Assembly: GCA_964384675.1 (NCBI GenBank)
Contig: CAYLNK010000177.1
Span: 1 to 13,420 of the forward strand
DNA length: 13,420 bases
From: CAYLNK01 sp964384675
GTDB taxonomy: Bacteria; Acidobacteriota; Thermoanaerobaculia; UBA5066
Direction of reading: 5' to 3'
Shown: in pieces, positions 1-6,717 of the stretch
Layout of the letters: each line of letters begins with the position of its first letter
How positions within the stretch are numbered: the stretch's first letter is position 1
Made by a program: the position numbers and the translations under genes
Notes under the pieces: generated by a model
Told to the model about the DNA's origin: nothing
Database searches by the model: none
Seen by the model: only the letters and a program-made list of their open reading frames with translations

Positions 1-627
1 GCGCCGGTCGACGGCACGGCGGCCCCGTCGATCCGTCCGCCGGCCCCCCCACCTCCACCGAAGCCGGCCGCCGCCGCGCCGGCGCCTCCGGCGACCGATA
101 AGGCCGATAAGGTCGAGAAGGTCGAGAAGATCGAGAAGAAGGCCCCGCCGCCGGTCCCCAAGCCCGAGTCGCCGAAGCCGGAGCCCAAGGCCGAGGCGCC
201 CGTCCCGAAGCCCGCCGCCGCACCTGCGGCTCCGCCCGCCCCCGTGAAGGAGCCGGCGAAGGCGAAGGAAGAGATCGAGGACGAGAAGCCGGTCGACGCG
301 ACCGAGCGGATGCGGGACTCCCAGCGCCTGGCGGCGCTCGCGATGCCGCAGCTCGTCCTGATCGGGACGGCGGGCACCCATCGCGTCGGTCCCGGGGAGC
401 ACGTCGTCGGCCGCGTCGACTCGTGCGCCGTCGTCGTGAAGGAGACCAAGATCTCGCGACAGCACGCGACGCTCCAGGTGACGCCGGCCGGCTGCTTCGT
501 GAAGGACCTCGGCAGCGCCAACGGCAGCTTCCTGAACGGCAGGAAGCTCGGGCCGGAGCCCGTCGCCCTGAAGGACGGGGACAAGCTCGCCTTCGCCGAC
601 GCTCAGTTCACCGTCCAGGTGAAGTGA
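1..627 (+). CDS. FHA-domain protein, C-terminal part (5' end outside window)
   Basis: The reading frame is open from base 1 to TGA at 625-627, so the true start lies upstream; 208 residues are visible. Residues 1 to about 105 are low complexity, rich in Pro, Ala, Lys and Glu with PKPE- and VEK-type repeats, and look like a disordered linker. Residues about 116-208 form an FHA domain with its diagnostic elements: GR at 137-138, SRQH at 152-155, and SANGSFLNG with N174 and N179. FHA domains bind phosphothreonine peptides. The stop is only 12 bp before the Ser/Thr kinase gene at 640, which suggests an operon in which this protein reads phosphorylation made by that kinase or a relative (inference). 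What precedes the linker cannot be seen. The GTG at 244 is in frame but is probably internal, because the same amino-acid bias continues upstream of it. The FHA assignment is secure; the whole-protein function is unknown. Confidence 0.88.
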   Translation, partial: APVDGTAAPSIRPPAPPPPPKPAAAAPAPPATDKADKVEKVEKIEKKAPPPVPKPESPKPEPKAEAPVPKPAAAPAAPPAPVKEPAKAKEEIEDEKPVDATERMRDSQRLAALAMPQLVLIGTAGTHRVGPGEHVVGRVDSCAVVVKETKISRQHATLQVTPAGCFVKDLGSANGSFLNGRKLGPEPVALKDGDKLAFADAQFTVQVK

Positions 628-639
628 CCCCCGGCGGCG

Positions 640-3180
640 ATGGATCGCGAGATCCGTCCGTCGCTCCATTCCCGCGGGGACGACCCGTCGAGCGGGGAGG
701 CCGGCGCGCGCGCCGTGCCCCCGGTGCTGGTCGCCGCCGCTGCCGTCACCGCCTGCGTTCTCTTCGCCCTGCTCCTCGTCTCCCGGGCCCGCTGGGGCCA
801 GCTCACGCCGGGGTACACCGCCCTCGCGGTCGCGGCTTTCGGGATCCACCTCGGCGTCGCCGTGGTCCTCGCGCTCGCGCGGACCCGCGATCCCGCCCCG
901 CGATATCTCCTCGCCCTCCTCCCGGTCCTCGGCCTGGTGAACGGCTCCGACCCGCCCGCGGGGCTCGACCGCTCGTTCGACCGCCTGGTGTTCGTCGTGA
1001 GGGCCATGGTGAGCGCGGCGCAGCCGGGCCTGATCTGGGCCTTCCTCACCGTCTTCCCCCGCCGCGTCGAGCGGCAGCGGCTGCTGGCCGCCGCGAGCCT
1101 CGCCCTGGCCGCGGGTCTTCCCGGCTGGGTCCTGGCGCGGGCTCTGGTCCTGGGCGCCGACGCGAAGCTGGGAGAGACGTTCCACGCCGTCTTCGCGGCG
1201 GTGACGCTTCTCGTGAACGTCAACGCCCTGATCTGGCTCCTCCTCGCCATCCGGCGGCGCGAGGTGGAGACCGTGAGAGCGAAAGCCCGGCTCGTCGTCC
1301 TCCCCACCGCCGCGTACGTGCTGATCCTCGCGGCCTTCCAGAGCCTTCCCGCGGTGTTCGGCCGGCCGGACGTCCTTCCGAAGGACGTCGACGCCGGTCT
1401 CTCGATCGTCTTCCCGCTCTCTCTCGTCGTCGCGGTGAGCCGGCGGCGCCTCTTCGAGATCGACCGCCTGGTCCGCCTCGGGGTCGCCTACGCGGTCGTG
1501 TCGGGAGCGCTCCTCGTCGGCTTCGTGGGCCTCGTGCCCTGGGCGGCCGCGACCGCGGCCCGGGTCCTGCCGGGGTCTCTTCTACCCGTGCCCGTCGCGA
1601 GCGGCCTCCTCGCGATCGGCTGCTTCCTCCTCCTGCAGCCGCTGCGGCGGCGTGTGCAGAAGGTCGTCGACCGGCTCTTCTACCGCGCCAGCACCGACCC
1701 GCTCTCGGTCCTCGCTGGGGCCCTCTCGACGCCCCCGGGCGCGAGCCCCGGCGAGGAGGTTCGCGCGCTCCTCGAGCGAGTGGAGGGTGCTCTGCACCCT
1801 CGCTCCCAGAGGCTGTGGCTGCTGCCGCCGCCGGGAGCCGCCGCCGGAGGACCCGGGAACGAGGCGGAGACCGTCGGGCTGGCGCGCGACGCGGCCGGCG
1901 CGACGAGCTCGACGTCCGTGTCGACGGAGGCGCTCCTCTCCGCGGTCCGCTCGCTTCCCCGCCCGGTGGCGCTCACGCCCGACGAGCTGGGTCCCGGCGT
2001 GGGCCTCCACGACGAGCTGGGCCGCGGCTGCGCCTTGCTCCTGCCGCTGACGTCGACCGCCGGCGAGCCGCTCGGGCTCTTTACGCTCGGAGAGAAGCGG
2101 AGCGAGGAGACGTACACGGATCCGGAGAGGCGGGCCCTCGAGATGGTCGCGCGGACGCTCGCCCTGTCGCTCGAGAGGCGGCACCTGGCGTCGCGGGTCG
2201 AGGCGGAGCGGAGGGGGCGCGACCGGCTCGTTCGACAGCTCTCCCGCCTCGGAGGCGGCGGCCTGGCCGAGTGTCCGCTGTGCGGGCGCTGCTTCGAGGG
2301 CGAGGGCGTCTGCCCCGACGACGGAGCGGCCACCGCCGTCTCCCAGCCGTTCGCGCCGACGCTCTCCGGGCGCTTCCGGCTGATCCGGCGGCTGGGGAGC
2401 GGCGGGATGGGTGTCGTCTACCTGGCGGAGGACGAGGTGCTTCGCCGGGAGGTGGCCGTCAAGGTGGTGCGGGAGGACCGCGAGGGGATGGACGAGGCGC
2501 TCGTCCGGCTGCGTCGTGAGGCGCTCCTCCTGGCCCGCGTCGCGCACCCCAACGTCGTTTCGGTGTTCGACGTCGGGGACCTCCCCGGGGGCGGCGCCTA
2601 CGTCGTGATGGAGCGGCTCTCGGGTTGGACGCTCCAGACCGAGCTGGCCGGAAAGGGCCGCCTCCCGTGGAGGGAGGCGGTCGACGTCCTCGACGGCGTC
2701 CTGCTCGCGCTCGAGGCGGCCCACGCCGTCGGGGTCGTTCACCGCGACGTGAAGCCGGGGAACGTCTTCCTCGTCGACGGAGCGCCGCGTGTGAGGCTCG
2801 TGGACTTCGGGCTCGCCAGGAAGGTGTCGCTCGCCGAGGGCGATTCGCTGGCCGCGACCCGGACCGGCATGGTGGTCGGCAGCGCGGGCTACATCGCGCC
2901 CGAGCTGCTCCTGGGAGACCCGGCCGGGCCGGCCGCCGACGTCTTCGCGGCCGGCGTCGTCGGCTACGAGATGCTGGCGGGGCGGCGGCCCTTCCCGGGA
3001 GCCACGCTCGTGGCCCTGCACGAGCAGATGACACGTGGACCCGCGACGCCGCTCCGGGAGCTGGTGCCCGACGTGCCGGCGTGCGTCGCCGACGCCCTCG
3101 CCGACGCGCTCCGCGCGTCCCCCGCGGAGCGTCCGGCGGGCGCCGGCGCTCTTCGCCTCAGGCTTCGCGCGGCGACGTAG
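640..3180 (+). CDS. Membrane-anchored sensor Ser/Thr protein kinase (TM-GAF-Zn ribbon-kinase)
   Basis: An 846-residue protein that should phosphorylate Ser/Thr on target proteins at the inner membrane. Residues about 26-336 contain roughly eight to ten hydrophobic segments. RLFEID at 270-275 and VDRLFYR at 343-349 resemble the linker of multi-TM sensor histidine kinases. Residues about 370-515 look like a GAF domain (moderate confidence). A short zinc-ribbon-like knot follows: C545, C548, C551, C558. The kinase domain occupies about 575-840: glycine loop G586-S-G-G-M-G591, catalytic Lys K608 in VAVK, HRDVKPGN at 701-708 (D703, N708), DFG at 722-724, and an APE-like segment (IAPE). All catalytic residues are intact. 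Bacterial Ser/Thr kinases usually carry the kinase domain at the N terminus; here it is at the C terminus. No histidine phosphoacceptor domain is visible. The ATG at 640 follows the FHA gene by 12 bp without a strong Shine-Dalgarno, so coupling is likely. Confidence 0.9.
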   Translation: MDREIRPSLHSRGDDPSSGEAGARAVPPVLVAAAAVTACVLFALLLVSRARWGQLTPGYTALAVAAFGIHLGVAVVLALARTRDPAPRYLLALLPVLGLVNGSDPPAGLDRSFDRLVFVVRAMVSAAQPGLIWAFLTVFPRRVERQRLLAAASLALAAGLPGWVLARALVLGADAKLGETFHAVFAAVTLLVNVNALIWLLLAIRRREVETVRAKARLVVLPTAAYVLILAAFQSLPAVFGRPDVLPKDVDAGLSIVFPLSLVVAVSRRRLFEIDRLVRLGVAYAVVSGALLVGFVGLVPWAAATAARVLPGSLLPVPVASGLLAIGCFLLLQPLRRRVQKVVDRLFYRASTDPLSVLAGALSTPPGASPGEEVRALLERVEGALHPRSQRLWLLPPPGAAAGGPGNEAETVGLARDAAGATSSTSVSTEALLSAVRSLPRPVALTPDELGPGVGLHDELGRGCALLLPLTSTAGEPLGLFTLGEKRSEETYTDPERRALEMVARTLALSLERRHLASRVEAERRGRDRLVRQLSRLGGGGLAECPLCGRCFEGEGVCPDDGAATAVSQPFAPTLSGRFRLIRRLGSGGMGVVYLAEDEVLRREVAVKVVREDREGMDEALVRLRREALLLARVAHPNVVSVFDVGDLPGGGAYVVMERLSGWTLQTELAGKGRLPWREAVDVLDGVLLALEAAHAVGVVHRDVKPGNVFLVDGAPRVRLVDFGLARKVSLAEGDSLAATRTGMVVGSAGYIAPELLLGDPAGPAADVFAAGVVGYEMLAGRRPFPGATLVALHEQMTRGPATPLRELVPDVPACVADALADALRASPAERPAGAGALRLRLRAAT

Positions 3181-3221
3181 GCGTCGGCCGTCCGCGTCCG
3201 GCGAGCCAGGTGCCGATCTCG

Positions 3222-3388
3222 GGGGGTATGGGGGAACCGGCCGACGGTTCCCCCCGAAAAACGACGGCGATCCGCTCCGGAGGACGGAGGGGGTGTGGGG
3301 GAACCGGGCGACGGTTCCCCCCGAAAAACGACGGCGATCCGCTCCGGAGGACGGAGGGGGTGTGGGGGAACCGGGCGACGGTTCCCCC
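3222..3388. repeat. 67-bp tandem repeat with three GC-rich hairpins
   Basis: The 214-bp gap between the convergent kinase (+) and ferredoxin (-) genes holds two full 67-bp units plus the start of a third (units begin near 3222, 3289 and 3356). The copies are almost identical; the first differs mainly by TAT for TGT and GCCGA for GGCGA. Each unit carries a perfect inverted repeat, GGGGGAACCG, a 5-nt loop, then CGGTTCCCCC: 3230-3254, 3297-3321 and 3364-3388. The third extends by one further T/A pair on each side. No U-tract follows on either strand, so these are not classic intrinsic terminators, but position and symmetry suit bidirectional transcript ends, mRNA 3' protection, or a REP/BIME-type extragenic palindrome. 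Repeat and hairpins are directly visible; the function is inferred. Confidence 0.9.
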
Positions 3389-3394
3389 ACGGCA

Positions 3395-3655
3395 TCACGC
3401 GTAGTGGTCGGCGTTGATCTGCTGGAAGTGCTTCCACTTATCCGGGATCGTCTCCTCGGTGAAGATCGCCTTGACCGGGCACGCCGGCTCGCAGTTGCCG
3501 CACATGATGCAGGTGTTCGGGTCGATGTAGAGCTGCGTCGCCTCGGCGAAGCCGTCCTCGTCCTTCTTCGGGTGGATGCAGTCGACGGGACAGACCTCGA
3601 CACAGGCGGTGTCCTTCGTCCCGATACACGGTTCCGCGATGATGTACATGCCCAT
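3395..3655 (-). CDS. fdxA: 7Fe ferredoxin ([3Fe-4S]/[4Fe-4S])
   Basis: An 86-residue soluble electron carrier. The cysteine pattern C10-x7-C18-x3-C22-P-x2-C26, then C49-x2-C52-x2-C55-x3-C59-P, is that of the 7Fe ferredoxins (Azotobacter FdI, Thermus and mycobacterial FdxA types). By family analogy C10, C18 and C59 bind the [3Fe-4S] cluster and C22, C49, C52 and C55 the [4Fe-4S] cluster; C26 is the conserved extra cysteine. The residue between C10 and C18 that would complete a second [4Fe-4S] site is Thr13, so a 3Fe cluster is expected. Length matches the short subfamily. The start at 3655 follows a purine-rich AAGGGGGAAA about 6-15 nt upstream; the ATG two codons later is a possible alternative. 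The gene is monocistronic, convergent with the kinase and divergent from the transporter, so its redox partner cannot be read from context. fdxA is used as a family name. Confidence 0.93.
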   Translation of the reverse strand: MGMYIIAEPCIGTKDTACVEVCPVDCIHPKKDEDGFAEATQLYIDPNTCIMCGNCEPACPVKAIFTEETIPDKWKHFQQINADHYA

Positions 3656-3787
3656 TCCCGGTTTCCCCCTTTTCGGAGAGTTTGCCTTCGGTCGGCGAAC
3701 GGAGTCCAGCGGGAAGACGTGCGCGACGCGCCGGCGGAGCGAAGGAAGAACGTAAGATCCGCGCTTCCCTGGCCGAGGAGGAAACGC
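3656..3787. promoter_or_regulatory. Divergent intergenic region, ferredoxin / transporter
   Basis: These 132 bp separate two divergent genes and must carry both promoters. On the + strand a TANNNT-type box, TAAGAT, lies at 3753-3758, which would start a transcript near 3765 with a short leader carrying the AGGAGG at 3776-3781. No convincing -35 hexamer is present at the usual spacing. On the - strand I see the purine-rich ribosome site (AAGGGGGAAA) before the ferredoxin start but no clear -10. The promoter assignment is weak; the region itself is certain from gene orientation. Confidence 0.35.
3776..3781 (+). promoter_or_regulatory. Ribosome binding site of the POT transporter
   Basis: A perfect AGGAGG ends 6 nt before the GTG at 3788. 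It decides the start: the frame is open far upstream of 3788, but the upstream part is GC-rich non-coding sequence that runs through the ferredoxin gene in antisense and the hairpin repeats. It is one of only two clear Shine-Dalgarno sites on the + strand of the window. Confidence 0.85.
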
Positions 3788-5047
3788 GTGGCCGAAGGCA
3801 AGCTCGAGCAGATCCGTTCCGGCTTCAGCCGGACCTTCTGGGTGGCGAACGTCCTGGAGCTGTTCGAGCGCTTCGCGTTCTACGGCTCCAAGGCCGTGCT
3901 GGCGGTCTACCTCGCCAAGATCGTCGGGCTCGGGCTCACCGGGAACAAGCTGATGAGCTTCTACGGCCTGGCGGTGTTCGGCCTTCCGGTCCTCGCGGGT
4001 CCCGTGGTCGACCGATTCGGCTTCAAGAAGAGCCTCACCGCGTGCTTCTCGATCTTCGCCGCCGGCTATTTCCTGGTCGGCCTCGCCGGCATGCCACAGG
4101 GCGCGTCGCTGGTGAAGGCGCTCGGGCCGACGCTCTACTGCGCGCTGGCGCTCGCCGTCACGTCGATCGGTGGCTCGCTCATCAAGCCGTGCATCGTCGG
4201 CACGGTCGCGCGCACCACGACGCCCGAGACGAAGTCCCTCGGCTACTCGATCTACTACTCGCTCGTGAATTTCGGCGGCGCGCTCGGGCCGATCCTGGCC
4301 CTCTTCGTACGCGAGCGCTTCGGCTTCGCGGCCGTCTTCGTCGTCTTCGCCGGCACGTCGCTCGTCCTGGCCGCCGCCACGCTCTCCTTCTATTCCGAGC
4401 CGATCGCCGGCACGGGCGAGCAGCGGACGATGGGGAGGGTGCTCCGGGACGCCGCGCTGGTCTTCGCCAACCTCCGGTTCATGGCGTTCCTGCTGATCTT
4501 CTCCGGCTTCTGGATCATGTTCTGGCAGGTCTTCTTCACCCTGCCGTTCTACGCGACCGACGTGATCAAGTTCGAGAAGTTCGAGCTCCTCGAGACGGCG
4601 GACGCGTGGACCATCTGCTTCCTCACCGTGCCGGTCACGGCGCTCGCGAACTGGTTCCGCCCCATCAAGGCGATGACCCTGGGCTTCGCGCTCGCGAGCG
4701 CGTCGTGGCTCATCATCGCGTTCGGACGGACGTGGCAGGCCGTGGTCGTCGCGCTGATCCTCTTCGCGCTCGGCGAGATGATCCAGGCCCCCCGCTTCTA
4801 CGAGTACGTGGCCGACCTCGCGCCGAAGGAGCAGGTCGGGACGTTCATGGGGTTCGCCTTCCTCCCGGTGGCGATCGGCTACTTCGTGGCGGGCTTCCTC
4901 AGCGCCTACCTGATCAAGCGCTACATCACCGAGCTGAACCGTCCCGAGGGGATGTGGTACGTCCTGTCGGCGATCGGCTTCGTGACGACCGCGCTCATGG
5001 TCCTGTACGACCGGTTCCTGGCGCCGAAGCCGGTCGCGACGGCCTGA
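3788..5047 (+). CDS. POT/PTR-family MFS transporter (probable proton-coupled peptide transporter)
   Basis: A 419-residue membrane protein with about 12 hydrophobic segments along its whole length. Residues 24-33 read ELFERFAFYG, which matches the ExxER(F)xxYG signature at helix 1 of proton-dependent oligopeptide transporters (E24, E27, R28), the residues tied to proton coupling in that family. The following loop DRFGFKK (about 75-81) resembles the MFS DRxGRR-type loop after helix 2. The GTG start is chosen from the AGGAGG 6 nt upstream and because the protein then opens directly with the amphipathic segment before helix 1. The length is at the short end for the family (commonly 450-600), so extra helices or loops are absent. 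No operon partner: ferredoxin diverges upstream and the deacetylase gene converges 6 bp downstream. The substrate is inferred from family only; another small solute is possible. Confidence 0.85.
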   Translation: MAEGKLEQIRSGFSRTFWVANVLELFERFAFYGSKAVLAVYLAKIVGLGLTGNKLMSFYGLAVFGLPVLAGPVVDRFGFKKSLTACFSIFAAGYFLVGLAGMPQGASLVKALGPTLYCALALAVTSIGGSLIKPCIVGTVARTTTPETKSLGYSIYYSLVNFGGALGPILALFVRERFGFAAVFVVFAGTSLVLAAATLSFYSEPIAGTGEQRTMGRVLRDAALVFANLRFMAFLLIFSGFWIMFWQVFFTLPFYATDVIKFEKFELLETADAWTICFLTVPVTALANWFRPIKAMTLGFALASASWLIIAFGRTWQAVVVALILFALGEMIQAPRFYEYVADLAPKEQVGTFMGFAFLPVAIGYFVAGFLSAYLIKRYITELNRPEGMWYVLSAIGFVTTALMVLYDRFLAPKPVATA

Positions 5048-5065
5048 TCGCGGCTACAGCCGCGA
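5048..5065. terminator. Candidate bidirectional hairpin between convergent genes
   Basis: A perfect inverted repeat, TCGCGGCT and AGCCGCGA, separated by 2 nt, begins immediately after the transporter stop (5045-5047) and includes the TAG stop of the convergent deacetylase gene (5054-5056, - strand). In RNA it would fold as a 7-bp stem with a 4-nt loop. There is no U-tract on either strand, so intrinsic termination is unproven; the position is its main support. Confidence 0.4.
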
Positions 5066-5833
5066 CCGCCCGCGTGTGAGCGCGAGCCGGAAGTCGTGCA
5101 GCGTGTCGGTGCCGCGCACGGCCACGCGCTTCAGCCGGAACGGGTCGGAGAGGTCGGGCAGGATGCCGCCGCGGATCACCGTGGCGGCGCGATAGCCGGC
5201 GCGCGCGACCGCGCCGACGGAGCGGTCGTCGAACGCGCCGTACGGGTAGCAGAACGAGACGACGGGCGCGCCGACGATCGACTCCAGGGTCTCGCGGCTC
5301 CCGCGGGTCTCCGCGTCGAGCTCGGCGTCGGAGAGCGGCGGGAGCGCGCGGTGTGTGGCGCCGTGCGAGCCGATCTCGATCCCCGCCGCGTGGAGCGTCC
5401 GGAGGCCGTCGGCCGAGAGGAGACGGTCGCCCGGCCGGTCCGCGTCCCAGTCGTTCTCGAGGCCGGTCTTCCCGGCGACGGCGAAGACCGTCGCGCCGAA
5501 GCCGCGTGCCGCAAGGAGCGGAAGGCCCTTCTCGAGCACGCCGGCGTAGCCGTCGTCGAACGTGATCACGACCCTCTTCTCCGGCGCGTCCGGGCGCTCC
5601 AGGAGGTCCCGCAGCGCGACGCCGCGGTAGCCCCGCGCGGCGAGGTGCCGGAGCTGGCGGTCCAGGAGGGTCTCGTCGACGCGCCACTTGTCGAGTGCCG
5701 AGCCGGGGCGGGGCGGCCCCACCTGGTGGTACATCAGGATCGGTGTGCCGGGGCGGCGGGGCCGCCACCAGGTGAAGCGCAGGGAGTAGGCGAGGAGGGC
5801 GGCTCCCCCTGCCGCGAGGGCCGGGCCGATCAC
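5054..5833 (-). CDS. Membrane-anchored polysaccharide deacetylase (NodB-homology, CE4 type)
   Basis: A 259-residue protein expected to remove N- or O-acetyl groups from an extracytoplasmic glycan by metal-dependent hydrolysis. Residues about 2-20 form one hydrophobic segment (signal anchor or uncleaved signal). ILMYHQV at 32-38 is the usual opening of the domain. The catalytic motifs are present: TFDDGY at 91-96 (D93 base, D94 metal ligand), SHGATH at 156-161 (H157 and H161 metal ligands), and CYPYG at 195-199 in the place of the RxPY motif, with the Arg not conserved, as in several subfamilies. The GTG start at 5833 overlaps the TGA of the upstream glycosyltransferase as GTGA, which indicates translational coupling and settles the start even though the frame stays open further upstream. 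Paired with the glycosyltransferase, it probably trims an envelope polysaccharide or lipid-linked sugar; the substrate is not determined. Confidence 0.9.
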   Translation of the reverse strand: MIGPALAAGGAALLAYSLRFTWWRPRRPGTPILMYHQVGPPRPGSALDKWRVDETLLDRQLRHLAARGYRGVALRDLLERPDAPEKRVVITFDDGYAGVLEKGLPLLAARGFGATVFAVAGKTGLENDWDADRPGDRLLSADGLRTLHAAGIEIGSHGATHRALPPLSDAELDAETRGSRETLESIVGAPVVSFCYPYGAFDDRSVGAVARAGYRAATVIRGGILPDLSDPFRLKRVAVRGTDTLHDFRLALTRGRSRL

Positions 5834-6678
5834 GGGGCGGGCGCGGGGCGTGCCACGGCGCGCGCGCGCCGTTCCGGGGCCGTGCCGCGCGCCCGCTCGA
5901 GCTCGGCGAGCTTGAGGTATTTCAGCAGCGTGTTTCCGGTCGAGAGCGCGGCGTAGGTCAGCCCGGCACGTCCGTCCAGGACGCCGAGGCGGAGGAACGC
6001 CCGCTCGAAGAAGTCCCACAGGACGCGCAGCGGCAGGAGCCGCGTCCGGCCACGCCCCGACGCCCATTTCCCCTCCGCGGCGAGCGTGGTGTAGACGTCG
6101 AGCTTCTCCAGGTAGTGGGCGAGGTTCCGGTACGAGCGGTGGAGGACCCACTCGTCCAGGGCGTCGAGCGTCCCGTCGGCCACCACCCGCTCGTGGATCG
6201 GGTCATCGGTGAAGCGGGCCCGGCGGCGGTCGTAGAGCCTCACCGGCCGGACGACGGTGTCGCGCCCGAAGCGCAGCGGCCGGCCCAGGAACTCCAGTCG
6301 GATCGGAATCCGGAACGCGACGGGAGCGGTCCCCCTGGACCGCGCGATCTCCACCAGCCGGGCCCGCATCTCGACGGCGAGCTCGGCGGAGACGATCTCG
6401 TCGGCGTCGAGGGAGAGCACCCACGGGTGGCTCGCCAGCTCGGCGGCGGCGTTCTTCTGGCTGCCGAAGCCGTCGAAAGCGCGGACCAGCACCCGAGCAC
6501 CGCGCTCGCGGGCGACCGCCTCGGTGCGATCGGTCGAGGCGGCGTCCACCACCACGATCACCTCGTCGGCGAACGCGACGGAGTCGAGCGTGTCCGGGAG
6601 GCGATCCTCCTCGTTGCGCGCGATGATGGTGACGCTCATCCGGGCCGCGGCGGGCCGGAGGGCGGGGAGAGTGGTCAC
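5830..6678 (-). CDS. Family 2 glycosyltransferase, WaaE/KdtX-like
   Basis: A 282-residue cytoplasmic-face enzyme that transfers a sugar from a nucleotide sugar. The GT-A fold opens with SVTIIARNEEDRL at about 15-27, followed by DEVIVVVDAASTDRT (38-52), FGSQKN (71-76) and VLSLDADE (87-94) with the metal-binding D91-x-D93. The FGSQKN plus LDADE combination and the C-terminal HRSYRNLAHYLEKLD region are typical of the WaaE-type LPS-core glucosyltransferases and their relatives. The residues after about 262 are Ala/Arg/Pro-rich and probably a loose tail. The GTG at 6678 is preferred because a TAGACT box ends 6 nt before it; an ATG at 6639 (codon 14), just before the first strand of the fold, is the alternative. 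The gene overlaps the deacetylase by 4 bp and diverges from the membrane glycosyltransferase across 39 bp. Acceptor and sugar are unknown. Confidence 0.88.
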   Translation of the reverse strand: MTTLPALRPAAARMSVTIIARNEEDRLPDTLDSVAFADEVIVVVDAASTDRTEAVARERGARVLVRAFDGFGSQKNAAAELASHPWVLSLDADEIVSAELAVEMRARLVEIARSRGTAPVAFRIPIRLEFLGRPLRFGRDTVVRPVRLYDRRRARFTDDPIHERVVADGTLDALDEWVLHRSYRNLAHYLEKLDVYTTLAAEGKWASGRGRTRLLPLRVLWDFFERAFLRLGVLDGRAGLTYAALSTGNTLLKYLKLAELERARGTAPERRARAVARPAPAP

Positions 6679-6684
6679 CGGCGA

Positions 6685-6690
6685 AGTCTA
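6685..6690 (-). promoter_or_regulatory. -10-like TAGACT for the family 2 glycosyltransferase
   Basis: On the - strand TAGACT ends 6 nt before the GTG start at 6678, a spacing that would place transcription initiation at or beside the first codon (leaderless mRNA). No Shine-Dalgarno precedes this GTG. A matching box for the opposite gene lies at 6705-6710. No TTGACA-like -35 is evident. An AT-rich hexamer in so GC-rich a context is suggestive, not proof. Confidence 0.42.
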
Positions 6691-6704
6691 GCCCTCGAGG
6701 TCTC

Positions 6705-6710
6705 TATACT
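6705..6710 (+). promoter_or_regulatory. -10-like TATACT for the membrane glycosyltransferase
   Basis: TATACT is a near-consensus -10 hexamer with its last base 7 nt before the GTG at 6718, so transcription would start at or next to the start codon and the mRNA would be leaderless. There is no ribosome binding site in the gap. It also supports 6718 as the start, since the frame stays open far upstream through the antisense of the neighbouring gene. The expected -35 position overlaps the opposite -10 box at 6685-6690. Confidence 0.5.
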
Positions 6711-6717
6711 CCGCGCC

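Noticed and set aside
1783..1801. An 8-bp hairpin with TCT loop (GAGGGTGC / GCACCCTC) in the kinase gene
   Set aside because: It lies deep inside coding sequence with no nearby boundary; such stems arise by chance in this composition.
423..2519. A long + strand frame overlapping the FHA and kinase genes
   Set aside because: Its translation is almost all Arg, Gly, Pro and Ala and is out of frame with two genes that have clear catalytic and binding motifs.
3222..3388. Possible CRISPR array from regularly spaced palindromes
   Set aside because: The spacers between the palindromes are identical rather than unique, and there are no cas genes.
3230..3388. Classic Rho-independent terminators at the three hairpins
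   Set aside because: No U-tract follows any of the stems on either strand, so I kept them as repeats with only a possible 3'-end role.
1582..3801. A 739-codon - strand frame across the kinase, hairpin repeats and ferredoxin
   Set aside because: It reads the 67-bp repeats and the antisense of two genes; low complexity and no motif.
5834..6151. Upstream extension of the deacetylase frame
   Set aside because: The frame is open, but it lies antiparallel to nothing new: it is an alternate frame of the glycosyltransferase gene, and the GTGA overlap at 5830-5833 gives a coherent start with a TM anchor.
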